Source: Synechococcus sp. ROS8604
GTDB taxonomy: Bacteria > Cyanobacteriota > Cyanobacteriia > PCC-6307 > Cyanobiaceae
Reading direction: 5' to 3'
Assembly (NCBI RefSeq): GCF_014279655.1
Contig: NZ_CP047946.1
Location: 1,736,001-1,800,000 of the forward strand
DNA length: 64,000 nt
The stretch's first letter is position 1. Each line of letters starts with the position of its first letter. The notes below the pieces were generated by a model, which did no database searches, had not been told where the DNA came from, and saw only the letters and a list, made by a program, of their open reading frames with translations. Position numbers and translations under genes: made by a program. Of this stretch, positions 16,881 through 26,406 are shown piece after piece.

Positions 16881-17294
16881 ATGCCGAACATGTCAGCTGG
16901 AACGGCCTCGTTGAGTTGGGTGTTGGCAGCCAAGAATCCCCAAGCGCTCGCCGAGTTTTATGCGCAAGCTCTTGGATGTACCTGCCGATCAGGACTGTCT
17001 GACCAGCACTGGATGGTGGCTCTCCCAACAGGAGGAACACTTCAGATTTATCGCCCTTCGCGTCTACGGCCTTGGCCCATTCGCGGTGCGGCCCTCGCCC
17101 CTTGTTTTCAAAGGGTCGGATCCGACCATCCAGAGACTGAGCTCGGCCATTGGATCGAGCAACTGGAAGCGTTGGGGGCGCGGAGGCGCGAAGCAGCGCG
17201 TCTCGAATCGTTTGGAGCGGAATGCTGGATGGAGGATCCAGAGGAGCAGCCTTTTCTCACCTTGGTGCTGCCGCAAAGGTCGCTTGGCTCATAG
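16881..17294 (+). CDS. VOC (glyoxalase/bleomycin-resistance fold) family protein
   Basis: About 137 residues. The opening LSWVLAAKNPQALAEFYAQALG is the beta-alpha-beta start of a vicinal-oxygen-chelate domain, followed by HWMVALPTGGTLQIYRPS and FQRVGSDHPETELGHWIEQLEALGA. Only one or two of the usual metal ligands are obvious (His in DQHWM, Glu near the end), so enzymatic activity is uncertain. Several in-frame starts exist between 16848 (GTG) and 16890 (ATG) and none has a good ribosome site; 16881 is a compromise. It runs together with the glycosylase gene 20 bases downstream. Confidence 0.7.
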   Translation: MPNMSAGTASLSWVLAAKNPQALAEFYAQALGCTCRSGLSDQHWMVALPTGGTLQIYRPSRLRPWPIRGAALAPCFQRVGSDHPETELGHWIEQLEALGARRREAARLESFGAECWMEDPEEQPFLTLVLPQRSLGS

Positions 17295-17314
17295 GGTTTT
17301 GAGCTGAGCAATCC

Positions 17315-17920
17315 ATGCGCGTGTCGTTAGAAGACTTCGAGGAATCCTGTCTCCAGTGCCAGCGCTGTGACCTAGCAAAAGAACGCCAGCATGTGGTGGT
17401 CAGTCGCGGGCATCCTTCAGCGAGGCTGATGGTGATTGGCGAAGCGCCAGGGGCTGATGAGGATGCTCGGGGGCGTCCATTTGTGGGGCGTTCCGGCAGG
17501 CTCCTGGACGAATGCCTGGCGGACGTCGGCCTGGATCAAGAAGAGGACGCGTATATCTGCAACTTGATCAAATGTCGGCCGCCTGGCAATCGACGCCCAT
17601 CCCCGGCTGAGCTCAAAGCCTGCAGACCCTGGCTGGATCGTCAAATTCGTGAGGTCAATCCGGAGATCCTGTTCATTCTTGGAGCGACTGCCACCGCAAC
17701 CCTTCTCGAATGCCGCACACCGATTAGTCGCTTAAGAGGTGCTTGGACCGAATGGAACGGGCGTTATGTGATGCCGAGTTTTCATCCCTCCTACCTGTTG
17801 CGCAATCCATCGCGGGAGCCAGGCAAGCCACGCGCGTTGTTCATGGCCGATCTGACCAGTGTCAAGCACGCTTTGAACGGGGTTGTGTCAGGGTTAGCTT
17901 CAGATTCGAGCGATCCTTGA
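17315..17920 (+). CDS. Uracil-DNA glycosylase, family 4/5 type with iron-sulfur cluster
   Basis: 201 residues. It removes uracil from DNA in base excision repair. The motif [20 protein letters not shown] (motif 1) and the HPSYLLRNP motif near the C-terminus are intact. Four cysteines fit the 4Fe-4S cluster of this family: the CxxC in CQRC near residue 15 and two more in [18 protein letters not shown], 15 residues apart. The C-terminal tail after LTSVKHAL is probably disordered. The stop overlaps the ispG start (TGATG), so the two genes are translationally linked. Confidence 0.9.
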   Translation: MRVSLEDFEESCLQCQRCDLAKERQHVVVSRGHPSARLMVIGEAPGADEDARGRPFVGRSGRLLDECLADVGLDQEEDAYICNLIKCRPPGNRRPSPAELKACRPWLDRQIREVNPEILFILGATATATLLECRTPISRLRGAWTEWNGRYVMPSFHPSYLLRNPSREPGKPRALFMADLTSVKHALNGVVSGLASDSSDP

Positions 17921-19113
17921 TGACCGCCTCGCAGCGCTACGACACAAAGATTCATCGCCGGGTCACCCGCACGGTGATGGTTGGTGATGTGCCGATTGGA
18001 AGTGAGCATCCGATTGCGGTGCAATCGATGATCAATGAGGACACGCTGGATATCAACGGATCGGTCGCAGGAATCCGTCGCTTGGCCGATGCCGGATGCG
18101 AAATCGTGCGGGTCACGACTCCTTCGATTGGCCATGCCATCGCGATGGGGAAAATTCGTGCAGCCTTGCGCGCTCAGGGATGCAACATCCCACTCGTGGC
18201 TGATGTCCATCACAACGGCACGCGCATCGCCTTAGAAGTTGCCAAGCACGTCGACAAAGTGCGCATCAACCCTGGGTTGTTCGTTTTCGACAAACCGGAT
18301 CCCGAACGCCAGGAGTTCAGCCAAGACGAGTTTGATGCGATTGGAGATCGAATCAAGGAAACGTTTGCTCCTCTCGTGCTTGTGCTGAAAGAGCAGAACA
18401 AAGCTTTGCGGATTGGAGTGAATCACGGCTCCTTGGCTGAACGCATGCTGTTCACCTATGGAGATACCCCCCAAGGCATGGTCGAATCGGCCATGGAATT
18501 CGTGCGGATCTGCGATTCACTCGATTTTCACAACATCGTGATTTCGATGAAGGCATCGCGTGCGCCCGTGATGCTGGCGGCCTACCGACTCATGGCCGAC
18601 ACCATGGATCGGGAAGGGTTCAACTACCCCCTGCACTTGGGCGTCACCGAAGCAGGTGATGGTGACTACGGACGAATCAAGAGCACGGCCGGAATCGCAA
18701 CACTGCTGGCGGAAGGACTCGGAGACACCATCCGCGTCTCCTTAACAGAAGCACCAGAGAAGGAAATCCCTGTGTGCTTTTCGATCCTGCAGGCGCTTGG
18801 AATCCGAAAGACGATGGTCGAATACGTGGCCTGTCCGAGCTGCGGTCGCACTTTGTTTAATCTTGAGGAGGTCCTTCATCAGGTCCGAAACGCCACCTCT
18901 CATCTCACCGGTCTAGACATTGCTGTGATGGGTTGCATTGTCAATGGTCCTGGCGAGATGGCCGATGCTGACTACGGTTATGTGGGCAAAGGGCCTGGGG
19001 TAATCGCTCTCTATCGCAACCGCGATGAGATCCGAAAAGTCCCCGAGTCGGAGGGTGTAGCCGCCTTGGTTCAGTTGATCAAAGACGACGGTCGCTGGGT
19101 TGAACCCGACTGA
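17920..19113 (+). CDS. ispG: 4-hydroxy-3-methylbut-2-enyl diphosphate synthase
   Basis: 397 residues. It converts MEcPP to HMBPP in the MEP isoprenoid pathway, using a 4Fe-4S cluster and ferredoxin. The sequence has [22 protein letters not shown]-type barrel segments, the [16 protein letters not shown] loop, and the three cluster cysteines in [14 protein letters not shown] and [20 protein letters not shown]. The ATG at 17920 overlaps the preceding stop and gives the expected [17 protein letters not shown] start. No TIM-barrel insertion of the plant type is seen. Confidence 0.96.
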   Translation: MTASQRYDTKIHRRVTRTVMVGDVPIGSEHPIAVQSMINEDTLDINGSVAGIRRLADAGCEIVRVTTPSIGHAIAMGKIRAALRAQGCNIPLVADVHHNGTRIALEVAKHVDKVRINPGLFVFDKPDPERQEFSQDEFDAIGDRIKETFAPLVLVLKEQNKALRIGVNHGSLAERMLFTYGDTPQGMVESAMEFVRICDSLDFHNIVISMKASRAPVMLAAYRLMADTMDREGFNYPLHLGVTEAGDGDYGRIKSTAGIATLLAEGLGDTIRVSLTEAPEKEIPVCFSILQALGIRKTMVEYVACPSCGRTLFNLEEVLHQVRNATSHLTGLDIAVMGCIVNGPGEMADADYGYVGKGPGVIALYRNRDEIRKVPESEGVAALVQLIKDDGRWVEPD

Positions 19114-19140
19114 TGTCGTTAAGGTGCTGAAAAGGTCCTA

Positions 19141-20502
19141 GTGGACGGCATGCGCGCTAAAAAATTCGGCATCAACGTCACGCAACGTCGCGGCTGGTTT
19201 GTGGCTCTGGGCGCAGGGGCTGTCACAGCTGCCGTGGTTATGGCCAATCCTGGGTTGGGTTTGCCGAGCACGACTTCGTCGTCGATCACCAACAGCCCGA
19301 AAGAGGTGATTGATCAGGTCTGGCAAATCGTCTATCGAGATTTCCTGGATTCATCGGGAGGTTATGACCTCGATCAGTGGTTCATTCTTCGAAAGGATTT
19401 GCTCTCCAAGTCTTATGCCGGAACCGCGGAATCGTATGAAGCGATTCGCGGCATGTTGGCGAGTCTTGACGACCCCTACACCCGATTCCTAGACCCGAAA
19501 GAGTTCAAGGAAATGCAAATCGACACGTCAGGTGAATTAACCGGTGTCGGCATTCAAATTTCACTGGACAAAGACACCAAAGAGATCGTGGTGGTGTCGC
19601 CTATCGAAGGCACACCGGCCTCAAAAGCCGGGGTCCAACCCAAAGATGTGATTGTTTCGATTGATGGTCAACTCACCAAGGGGATGACCACGGAAGATGC
19701 GGTGAAGCTCATTCGCGGAACGGAAGGAAGCAACGTCGTCCTGGGCTTGCGCAGGAATGGGTCCATCATCGACGTGCCCCTCGTGCGGGCGCGGATCGAA
19801 ATTCAGGCCGTTGACAGTCAGCTCAACACCAGTGCCAATGGCACCAAGGTGGGTTACATCCGCCTGAAGCAGTTCAATGCCAATGCATCGAAAGAGATGC
19901 GTGCCGCGATTCGCGAGCTAGAGAAGCAAGGATCACAGGGTTACGTCCTTGATTTGCGTAGCAATCCCGGAGGGTTGCTTGAAGCCAGCGTCGACATTGC
20001 GCGTCAGTGGCTGGATGAAGGCACGATTGTCAGCACAAAAACCCGTGAGGGCATTCAGGACGTGCGCCGCGCCACAGGGAATGCCTTAACCGACCGTCCC
20101 GTCGTGGTGTTGGTGAACGAAGGCTCAGCGAGTGCCAGTGAAATCCTTTCAGGTGCTCTCCAAGACAACGAGCGCGGGCTTCTGGTGGGCCAGAAAACGT
20201 TTGGGAAAGGACTCGTGCAATCCGTGCGCGGGCTCTCTGACGGATCTGGAATGACCGTCACGATTGCCAAATACCTCACACCCAAGGGCACCGACATCCA
20301 CAAAAACGGCATTCGCCCGGATGTTGCGGTGGAGATGAGTGAGAAAGAAATTAAAACCCTCACTGTTGAACAGTTAGGGACCAACAAAGATGGGCAGTAC
20401 CGCGTCGCGGAAACCACCCTGCTCAAAGCCTTGCAAGCTCCGAAAACAGGAAAAACTTATCAACCAGGAGCGGCCAACCTTCAGTCGGCACTTCAGCGAT
20501 AA
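19141..20502 (+). CDS. Carboxyl-terminal processing protease (S41 family)
   Basis: About 453 residues. There is an N-terminal membrane or signal segment (WFVALGAGAVTAAVVMANPGLGLP). A PDZ domain at about residues 110-190 has GVGIQISLDKDTKEIVVVSPIEG and VIVSIDGQLTKGMTTEDAVKLIRG. The protease core follows with VLDLRSNPGGLL, the Ser nucleophile in GSASASEILSGAL, and the Lys in GQKTFGKGLVQSV. Cyanobacteria have three such enzymes (CtpA, which matures D1, plus CtpB and CtpC); which one this is cannot be settled here. The start may be GTG 19141 or ATG 19150. It sits 27 bases after ispG, and its last 10 bases overlap a convergent gene. Confidence 0.92.
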   Translation: MDGMRAKKFGINVTQRRGWFVALGAGAVTAAVVMANPGLGLPSTTSSSITNSPKEVIDQVWQIVYRDFLDSSGGYDLDQWFILRKDLLSKSYAGTAESYEAIRGMLASLDDPYTRFLDPKEFKEMQIDTSGELTGVGIQISLDKDTKEIVVVSPIEGTPASKAGVQPKDVIVSIDGQLTKGMTTEDAVKLIRGTEGSNVVLGLRRNGSIIDVPLVRARIEIQAVDSQLNTSANGTKVGYIRLKQFNANASKEMRAAIRELEKQGSQGYVLDLRSNPGGLLEASVDIARQWLDEGTIVSTKTREGIQDVRRATGNALTDRPVVVLVNEGSASASEILSGALQDNERGLLVGQKTFGKGLVQSVRGLSDGSGMTVTIAKYLTPKGTDIHKNGIRPDVAVEMSEKEIKTLTVEQLGTNKDGQYRVAETTLLKALQAPKTGKTYQPGAANLQSALQR

Positions 20503-20990
20503 GGGGCTAATCCAAACCCTTCACGTTCGCTTCGATTGCCTTGCGATTGGTTGCCTCCATAACGCGAGTCTCCATAGCGAGTGCCTCGGTGGGTTGCTGG
20601 AATCGTGGCTGTCCGACCTGGGGCCGCCTGGCGTGCCCTCTGCACAAGCGCGTTGCACCCCCCCGCCGATTCGATCGCCTCATCCACGCTGCTCACCGGA
20701 ATGCGTTGGCCCCAAGTACGAGGCCAACCCCAGGTTTGTCCTTGACGTTCCAACAGCGCGACCGCCTCTCCACGGCCGATCGAACCTGATCGCATCAAAC
20801 AGGTGGTCGTTGCCAAGGTGGCAACCTGAAGGTTGGGCGCTTGAGACGAACGCGTGGGATAGACAGGGCGGCTCTGACGACCCACGGGAAAGGGCATCGA
20901 TGGAATGTTGAGCGGCCTTTGCGCGAGTCCGCCACCTCCAGACATTTGCCCGAGGGCTGCCATCGCTAATTGGAGAAGAAGATTATTCAT
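20493..20990 (-). CDS. Conserved-type hypothetical protein
   Basis: 165 residues, no recognised family. The N-terminus MNNLLLQLAMAALGQMSGGGGL resembles a weak signal or membrane-bound segment. The middle (GRGEAVALLERQGQTWGWPRTWGQ, then SSVDEAIESAGGCNALVQRARQ) looks like a small helical domain, and the last 30 residues are Arg/Gly/Asn-rich. Two cysteines are present. The stop lies inside the last 10 bases of the convergent protease gene. It is called a gene because it fills a gap, has a balanced composition and keeps the strand of its neighbour at 21026. Confidence 0.55.
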   Translation of the reverse strand: MNNLLLQLAMAALGQMSGGGGLAQRPLNIPSMPFPVGRQSRPVYPTRSSQAPNLQVATLATTTCLMRSGSIGRGEAVALLERQGQTWGWPRTWGQRIPVSSVDEAIESAGGCNALVQRARQAAPGRTATIPATHRGTRYGDSRYGGNQSQGNRSEREGFGLAPYR

Positions 20991-21025
20991 CAGTCGGTTG
21001 GTCTTGGTAAGTGAGGAAGATGGTC

Positions 21026-21535
21026 TTAGACGCGAACGATTGAGCCGCAGTAGCGATCGAAGAGCTTCAGGACATCAGTGGCGGGAAGCTTGGCCGTATA
21101 GCGAGCCTCAAGTTCTGCCAGATGCTGACTACGGGGATACGCCCTAATCGATTTCCATTCCTGCGGTGTTTCTCGTCTTAAAACGCGAGACATCATCCGA
21201 TGTTGGCTGGGGAGGGTGATCGATCCACCGGCGCAGCTCTGCATTCTGTGAGTCGCTTCGTGAGCCAGGGTGTTCCAAACTTGTGCTGCATTTCGGTGGG
21301 TGCGACACACAATCAAGATGTCATTTTTGGGGTGGTAAGCCCCCTGCAACCCCCGGGTCGAGCAATCGCGTTGAATCACCCTGACGCCATGAGAGGTGAG
21401 CTTGCTGCGCAAGGCATCAACCGCTTCCCACGATTGAGCGCGCACAGGTGCTGTTCCCAGCAGCGCAGGTGTGAAGCAAGCAATCAAGGTCCATCGTCGA
21501 ACCTGGCGTTGAAACTGGTTCAGCGGCTTTGGCAT
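21026..21535 (-). CDS. Secreted protein with an HExxH metalloprotease-like motif
   Basis: 170 residues. A signal peptide is likely (RRWTLIACFTPALLGTAPVRAQS). The mature part contains NTLAHEATHRMQSCAGG, an HExxH zinc-binding motif like that of small metallopeptidases, and four cysteines (DCSTRG, IVCRTH, QSCAGG, RYCGSI) that may form disulfides. A longer frame up to 21595 would run through the terminator at 21586-21605, so the ATG at 21535 is the probable start. The role is unknown; a periplasmic protease or peptidase-like protein is the best guess. Confidence 0.7.
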   Translation of the reverse strand: MPKPLNQFQRQVRRWTLIACFTPALLGTAPVRAQSWEAVDALRSKLTSHGVRVIQRDCSTRGLQGAYHPKNDILIVCRTHRNAAQVWNTLAHEATHRMQSCAGGSITLPSQHRMMSRVLRRETPQEWKSIRAYPRSQHLAELEARYTAKLPATDVLKLFDRYCGSIVRV

Positions 21536-21585
21536 GGTCCGCTCTCGGGGCACCTCACCAGAGTCAGGCATCAACGCATAAAAAA

Positions 21586-21605
21586 AATCACCCAAATGGG
21601 TGATT
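21586..21605 (-). terminator. Rho-independent terminator (minus strand) of the 54-aa protein gene
   Basis: A perfect 8-bp stem AATCACCC/GGGTGATT around AAAT (21586-21605). On the minus strand it is followed by a run of eight T (A at 21580-21587). It lies 29 bases past the stop of the small gene at 21635, which supports that gene as a separate transcript. Confidence 0.85.
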
Positions 21606-21634
21606 CCTGTGACTAGATGTGAGCGAGGGGTCGC

Positions 21635-21799
21635 TCAGGCGACAGGCTGCATCAAGCCACCGCCTGGAGACGAGTCGTCGTCATCGTTTTCCGTATCGTT
21701 CTGCCACAGAGCAAAAATTCCGAGGGCGGCTGCACCAACTAAACTACCTAGAAGACCGAGGGAACTTCCCGTTGCAATCGGATCGATGAATTCGGCCAC
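21635..21799 (-). CDS. Small single-span membrane protein with an acidic tail (54 aa)
   Basis: A GTG-start ORF of 54 residues: a short AEFIDPIATG lead, one membrane segment (SLGLLGSLVGAAALGIFALW), then an acidic stretch (NDTENDDDDSS) and a Gly-rich ending. The frame upstream of GTG is closed by a TGA two codons earlier. A strong terminator follows. The layout, a short lumenal or periplasmic start, one helix and a charged cytoplasmic tail, is seen in small photosystem-associated or stress proteins of cyanobacteria, but no family is recognised. Confidence 0.6.
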   Translation of the reverse strand: MAEFIDPIATGSSLGLLGSLVGAAALGIFALWQNDTENDDDDSSPGGGLMQPVA

Positions 21800-21883
21800 G
21801 GGGTATCACGTTGTATGCCTACATGGTAACGAAGGATTGCGAAATGTGTTGGGCTTTCTCATTTTTCCAGCGCAAGCGCGAGC

Positions 21884-24800
21884 TCAAACCCTCAAAACAG
21901 CCTCGTTCCTTTCTTTTTGCTGTTGGTCGCGCTGCTCAGGCGTCAATCCATCCGTATCCGGAATCTGTGATGCCATCTGCTCTAGCCAACCTTTGAGCTC
22001 ATCCAGTTGCCGATCCATGGGCAGGACGCCGAGGCCTCGTGCCAGGACCTTGGCAACGCTTCCACTTCCTGCCTGGTAGACGAGTCGGCCATGGAGATGT
22101 TGGGGTAACCCCTGACGAAGCAATCGGAAAGCTGGCTCCTCCATTGGCGTCTCAAGGGCAATATTTGGTTTTTCAGGACGAATGCGAGCAAACCCACAGC
22201 GTTTTGCGAGCAGCTTCAGTTCCATCAACTGCAACAGGGATTGAACCGGTCCAGGCAAGGCCCCATAGCGATCGGCCCAACCTGCAGCCAATTCCACCAG
22301 GGCTTCTGAACTCAGACACTCAGAAGCAGCTCGATAGGCAGACATCTTCTCGTCGGCATCGACAATCCAGTCCGCCGGAATAAAGGCCGTGACCTGCAGA
22401 TCCACCTGGGTGTCGTCCACCGCAGGGATGTCTTGTCCCTGAATTTCAGCCAACGATTCTTGCAACATCTCCATGTAGAGATCGAAACCAATCGCTTCCA
22501 TCTGGCCGCTTTGCTCCACACCGAGCAAGTTGCCCACTCCGCGGATCTCCATATCGCGCATCGCCAATTGGTACCCACTGCCGAGCTGAGCGAATTCCTG
22601 GATGGCGCGTAAGCGCTGACGCGCCGCTTCACTGAGCGAGGCATCTCCGGGGTAAAACAACCAGGCATGGGCTTGGACGCCGCTGCGGCCGACGCGGCCC
22701 CTGAGCTGGTAAAGCTGAGCAAGTCCAAACCGGTGGGCATCCTCAATCAGGATCGTGTTGACACGCGGAATGTCGAGACCACTCTCCACGATCGTGGTGC
22801 AGAGCATGACGTCGGCTTCCCCACCGTTGAACGCCACCATCGCGCTCTCGAGCTCGCCTTCAGCCATTTGTCCATGGGCGACGAGGAGCTTGAGACCGGG
22901 AAGCATCTCACGAAGCTTGCCTGCGACGTCCTCGATCCCTTCCACACGGGGCACCACATAAAACACTTGACCACCACGATCCAGTTCTTGGCGAATGGCG
23001 CTTCGCACGGCCTCGTCATCCAGAGCCGCTAGGTGGGTTTTGATCGGACGGCGCAAGGGTGGTGCAGTGGTGATCAAACTCATCTCACGCACGCCAGACA
23101 AGCTCATGTAGAGGGTTCGAGGGATGGGTGTCGCCGAGAGCGTCAAAACATCCACGTCCTTGCGCAAGGCCTTGATTTTTTCCTTTTGGTTCACACCAAA
23201 CCGTTGTTCCTCATCCACCACCAACAAACCAAGCTTGTCGAAGGCAGTGTTCTTGCTGAGCAGCTGGTGCGTGCCCACCACGGCATCGATGGTGCCCGTT
23301 TTCAACTCCTCAAGAATCGTCTTGCGCTCACCTGCTGTACGGAAACGATTGAGAAGGGCCACCTTGATTGGATAGGGGGCAAAGCGTTCCGAAAGCGTGC
23401 GCCAATGCTGTTGCGCTAACACCGTTGTGGGAGCCAACATCGCCACTTGTTTCCCAGCGGTGATCGCTTTAAAAATCGCTCGGATGGCCACCTCCGTTTT
23501 CCCGAAGCCCACATCACCACAGACCAACCGATCCATCGGCTCTGGTTTCTCCATGTCGCGCTTGACATCCACCGTGGCCTTGAGCTGGTCAGAGGTTGGC
23601 TCGTAGGGGAAGGAATCCTCAAGTTCAACCTGCCAAGGCCCGTCGATCGGGAAGGCAAACCCTGCCGCTTGGTGGCGTTCGGCGTACAGCTTCACCAAAT
23701 CAAGCGCAACTTTGCGAACCGCCTTGGAGGCCCTCTCCTTCGCCTTCACCCAGGCGGAGCCACCCATCTTGCTGAGCTGCGGCGGTGTATCGCTATTGGC
23801 GCGAAACCGTCCCAGGCTTCCGAGCTGATCGGCAGCCACTCGCAAGATGCCATCGGAATACTGAACAACGAGGTAATCGCGAACCTCACCACTAATCGCT
23901 AATTTTTCGAGCTTTTTAAATCGACCAATTCCATGGTTGCGATGCACCACGAAATCCCCCTGCTGCATTTTGTTGGGATCAACAGTGCGACTGGCCGCTT
24001 TGCGGCGCCGACGCACATAACCGCTGCTAGTGAGCGACTGCTGTCCGAAAAATTCGCGGTCGGTGAGCAGAACCACCCTCCAGGCGGGAAGCTGCAGCCC
24101 TTCGAGCTCGGCGGTTCCTCGCGTTTTCAAGGCCACAGGTGTGCCCTGCTCCATCAAGCGATCGATCGCTTGTGTGTCCGCTGCATTGGGTACGAAGCGG
24201 GTGATGCAGTCGTGTTCCTCCAGCAAAGCCACAGCACGGCTGGGCTGCGCTGACAACAACCAAACAGCCTGACGCTCCCGTTGGTGCTGTTTGATCATTT
24301 GGCCGAGTTTTCCAAATTGATTGGGGTAAGACGGAACCGGTCGACTGGCGAGATCAAACGCATTGGGGTGGCTGTCCTGTTCCTGAAGTTCTGCCAGGTC
24401 GAAGCCAGCAAACGCCTCGGCAAGCTCCATCGCCTCCTTGATCGGGCGATGCAAAACAGGAATGGGCACGGGAAGCTCAGCGTGCTGCTCTTCGGCGTGA
24501 TCAAGCCGCTGCTGACCATGGGCGCTGCCATGCCGACGCTCATCGATGGCGATGCAGCACTTGGCAGGCAAATAATCGAGGAGAGAAGCAGGGGTCTGCC
24601 ATGCCAATCCCATCAATCGACGCATCCCCTCGGGGGTTCCGCCCTCCAGCAACTCCGTGATCTGCGCCTCACTCAGCAACTGGTCAAGATCGTCAGGAAC
24701 CTGCTCGCGCAGACGTTCAGCGATGAGGGGACTGAAGCCGGTGGGGGTGAGCTTGAGCGTGTCGACGGTGTCGAGGGAGCGCTGGCTAACTGGGTCAAAT

Positions 24801-25426
24801 TCACGAAGTTTGTCGAGTTCATTGCCGAAGAACTCCAAGCGCACAGGGAGCTCACTACTCACGGGATAGACGTCCACGATGTCGCCACGACGGCTCCATG
24901 TGCCTTCCTGATCAATGGTCGAAACGCGCTCGTAGCCAAGCTGGCTTAGGTAGGTCGATAGCTCTTCGAGATCCACAACATCGCCTTTCTTCAAAGCCCG
25001 GCAATGCTCTGCCAAGGCCTGCGGAGGCGGCAAGTGGGGCTGCAAGCAACGTTCTGTGGCCACGATCGCGACGTCGCTTTTGCGGCTGTCTGTTTGAAGT
25101 TCGCTTAAAACCTGGAGCTGGCCCCAAGTGATTTCGGTGGTGGCATCGAAGGGTTCGTAAGGCGACCCTTCACTGGTGGGATAAAGCTGGGCGCTAGACC
25201 AGCCCATCAGCTCCAACAAAGATGCCCAACGTCCGGCCTCTTCCAAGGTGGGAACAACCACCAACAGGGGCTGATCCATGCGACGAGCCAGCGCACTAGC
25301 CACCAAGGCCCGAGCAGCTCTGCCAGCTCCGCGCATCAACAATCGCTGGTCCCGTTTGGCTCGTTCGAACAACTCACCGCTCAGCGCTGAGGTCTGCAGC
25401 AGACGCACCAAAGAGCTGAGGGGCAT
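21884..25426 (-). CDS. mfd: Transcription-repair coupling factor
   Basis: 1180 residues. It removes RNA polymerase stalled at DNA lesions and recruits UvrA. Domains in order: the N-terminal UvrB-like region (PTSEGSPYEPFDATTEITWGQL), the RNA-polymerase-binding CdnL/TRCF domain near residues 500-580 (GDFVVHRNHGIGRFKKLEKL), the RecG-like translocase with Walker A GDVGFGKTEVA, DEEQRFG, LSATPIPRTL and RGRVGRSGVQAHAW, then the TRCF C-terminal domain (PEKPNIALETP region). The ATG at 25426 gives the usual MPLSSLVRLLQTS start; a longer frame upstream lacks homologous features. Confidence 0.96.
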   Translation of the reverse strand: MPLSSLVRLLQTSALSGELFERAKRDQRLLMRGAGRAARALVASALARRMDQPLLVVVPTLEEAGRWASLLELMGWSSAQLYPTSEGSPYEPFDATTEITWGQLQVLSELQTDSRKSDVAIVATERCLQPHLPPPQALAEHCRALKKGDVVDLEELSTYLSQLGYERVSTIDQEGTWSRRGDIVDVYPVSSELPVRLEFFGNELDKLREFDPVSQRSLDTVDTLKLTPTGFSPLIAERLREQVPDDLDQLLSEAQITELLEGGTPEGMRRLMGLAWQTPASLLDYLPAKCCIAIDERRHGSAHGQQRLDHAEEQHAELPVPIPVLHRPIKEAMELAEAFAGFDLAELQEQDSHPNAFDLASRPVPSYPNQFGKLGQMIKQHQRERQAVWLLSAQPSRAVALLEEHDCITRFVPNAADTQAIDRLMEQGTPVALKTRGTAELEGLQLPAWRVVLLTDREFFGQQSLTSSGYVRRRRKAASRTVDPNKMQQGDFVVHRNHGIGRFKKLEKLAISGEVRDYLVVQYSDGILRVAADQLGSLGRFRANSDTPPQLSKMGGSAWVKAKERASKAVRKVALDLVKLYAERHQAAGFAFPIDGPWQVELEDSFPYEPTSDQLKATVDVKRDMEKPEPMDRLVCGDVGFGKTEVAIRAIFKAITAGKQVAMLAPTTVLAQQHWRTLSERFAPYPIKVALLNRFRTAGERKTILEELKTGTIDAVVGTHQLLSKNTAFDKLGLLVVDEEQRFGVNQKEKIKALRKDVDVLTLSATPIPRTLYMSLSGVREMSLITTAPPLRRPIKTHLAALDDEAVRSAIRQELDRGGQVFYVVPRVEGIEDVAGKLREMLPGLKLLVAHGQMAEGELESAMVAFNGGEADVMLCTTIVESGLDIPRVNTILIEDAHRFGLAQLYQLRGRVGRSGVQAHAWLFYPGDASLSEAARQRLRAIQEFAQLGSGYQLAMRDMEIRGVGNLLGVEQSGQMEAIGFDLYMEMLQESLAEIQGQDIPAVDDTQVDLQVTAFIPADWIVDADEKMSAYRAASECLSSEALVELAAGWADRYGALPGPVQSLLQLMELKLLAKRCGFARIRPEKPNIALETPMEEPAFRLLRQGLPQHLHGRLVYQAGSGSVAKVLARGLGVLPMDRQLDELKGWLEQMASQIPDTDGLTPEQRDQQQKERNEAVLRV

Positions 25427-26144
25427 GGCAGAACAACTTTCGGCAACGCATGATTCTGTCAAGAACGAGGCCCCAGATGCAGGATTTCCTCCCTTTACCT
25501 TTGCCTTTGCCTCCTAAATGAATCGATGCATTCATACAAAAGAGTATTTAGTGATTTTTACGAACAAATAAAATGTTCAACATCAACTTAACTCTCTATT
25601 CGACATCAACCAAATAAAGCACCTGCATCAACTCGAAGACCTGACACGACTTGCAAGCAGAGCCCTTAAAAAGCGTGACACAAAAGAGCACCAAGATGCG
25701 GAAACAAGATGATGTGCAACAGAAGAATCAAGGTCTAAGCTCTATGAATTTTCGCCTGGCCTTTCAGCAGAAACAAGAGCCAAGAACACGAGAAAGTCAG
25801 CACCATTCAAGGACGGCGTCCTCAATCAACCGCTTGCTATCTATCGGGATCTACTCAGACTCCGGCCACAAATTACTTTCGTAACGTTGCTCCAGGGCTC
25901 GCAACTATTTTGCACTCATTCATGCCAGCAAGCATAAAAAAATGCCTTGGCTATCTATAAGAATCAACGCGAGTCCTGAACAAGATGCAATCAAGCGATC
26001 CAGAGCGTAAAATTAGGATATGAACGACCAACAGCCATCAACAAACGCTTGGATGCAAAAGACTTTGACCACCCAACGTTGCACCCAACGTTGATCGTCA
26101 CGATTAAGTTTTCCATGATACGGAATCATCTTTAAAACACAGCC
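25427..26144. other. Gene-poor, AT-rich stretch of about 720 bp between mfd and a zinc-ribbon gene
   Basis: No convincing protein gene here; the longest plus-strand frame (25651-25884) has an unlikely composition rich in Gln, Ser and Arg. The base composition is visibly richer in A and T than its neighbours. It contains an imperfect run of AT-rich blocks at 25550-25600, a poly-A stretch near 25937, and the tandem 12-bp palindrome pair at 26070-26093. It probably carries the promoters of mfd (minus) and of the gene at 26145. An unrecognised small RNA is possible. Confidence 0.6.
26070..26093. repeat. Two adjacent 12-bp repeats, each holding the palindrome CAACGTTG
   Basis: CACCCAACGTTG occurs twice end to end (26070-26081 and 26082-26093). 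Each copy ends in the self-complementary octamer CAACGTTG, so two dyads are spaced about one helical turn apart. The pair is 52 bases upstream of the zinc-ribbon gene at 26145, a position suited to an operator; a chance duplication is also possible. Confidence 0.6.
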
Positions 26145-26387
26145 ATGCCCCGTTTTCGCTGCCCCGAGTGCTGTTGTGGACCAGCAGTTGTCCTACATCC
26201 ACCCCCTGGAGCAATCCCAATCTGTATTCGCTGCGGAACGCTTTTAGAGAAGCAGCCCCTGGTCAAACCCTTGCCACTCCTCGTGTTGCTGGCCGTTGGT
26301 AGCGCATTAATCACGTTGTCCATACCGGCACTTTTTACGCCGCGCCCCTTACCGCCTCAAACCAATCCTCCAGCCACGACTGTTTAA
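26145..26387 (+). CDS. Small zinc-ribbon membrane protein (80 aa)
   Basis: 80 residues. The N-terminal part has CPECCCGP and CIRCG, a pair of CxxC knuckles that would bind one zinc. A membrane segment follows (PLLVLLAVGSALITLSIPALF), then a Pro-rich tail. It is a common arrangement for small uncharacterised cyanobacterial membrane proteins. It is followed after 19 bases by a YqhA-like gene on the same strand. No function is known. Confidence 0.65.
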   Translation: MPRFRCPECCCGPAVVLHPPPGAIPICIRCGTLLEKQPLVKPLPLLVLLAVGSALITLSIPALFTPRPLPPQTNPPATTV

Positions 26388-26406
26388 TTGCACCACGCAT
26401 AAGTAC

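Noticed and set aside
25651-25884. 77-codon plus-strand frame in the mfd upstream gap
   Set aside because: Composition is rich in Gln, Ser, Arg and Lys without a hydrophobic core, no ribosome site, no good start context; fits chance in AT-rich DNA.
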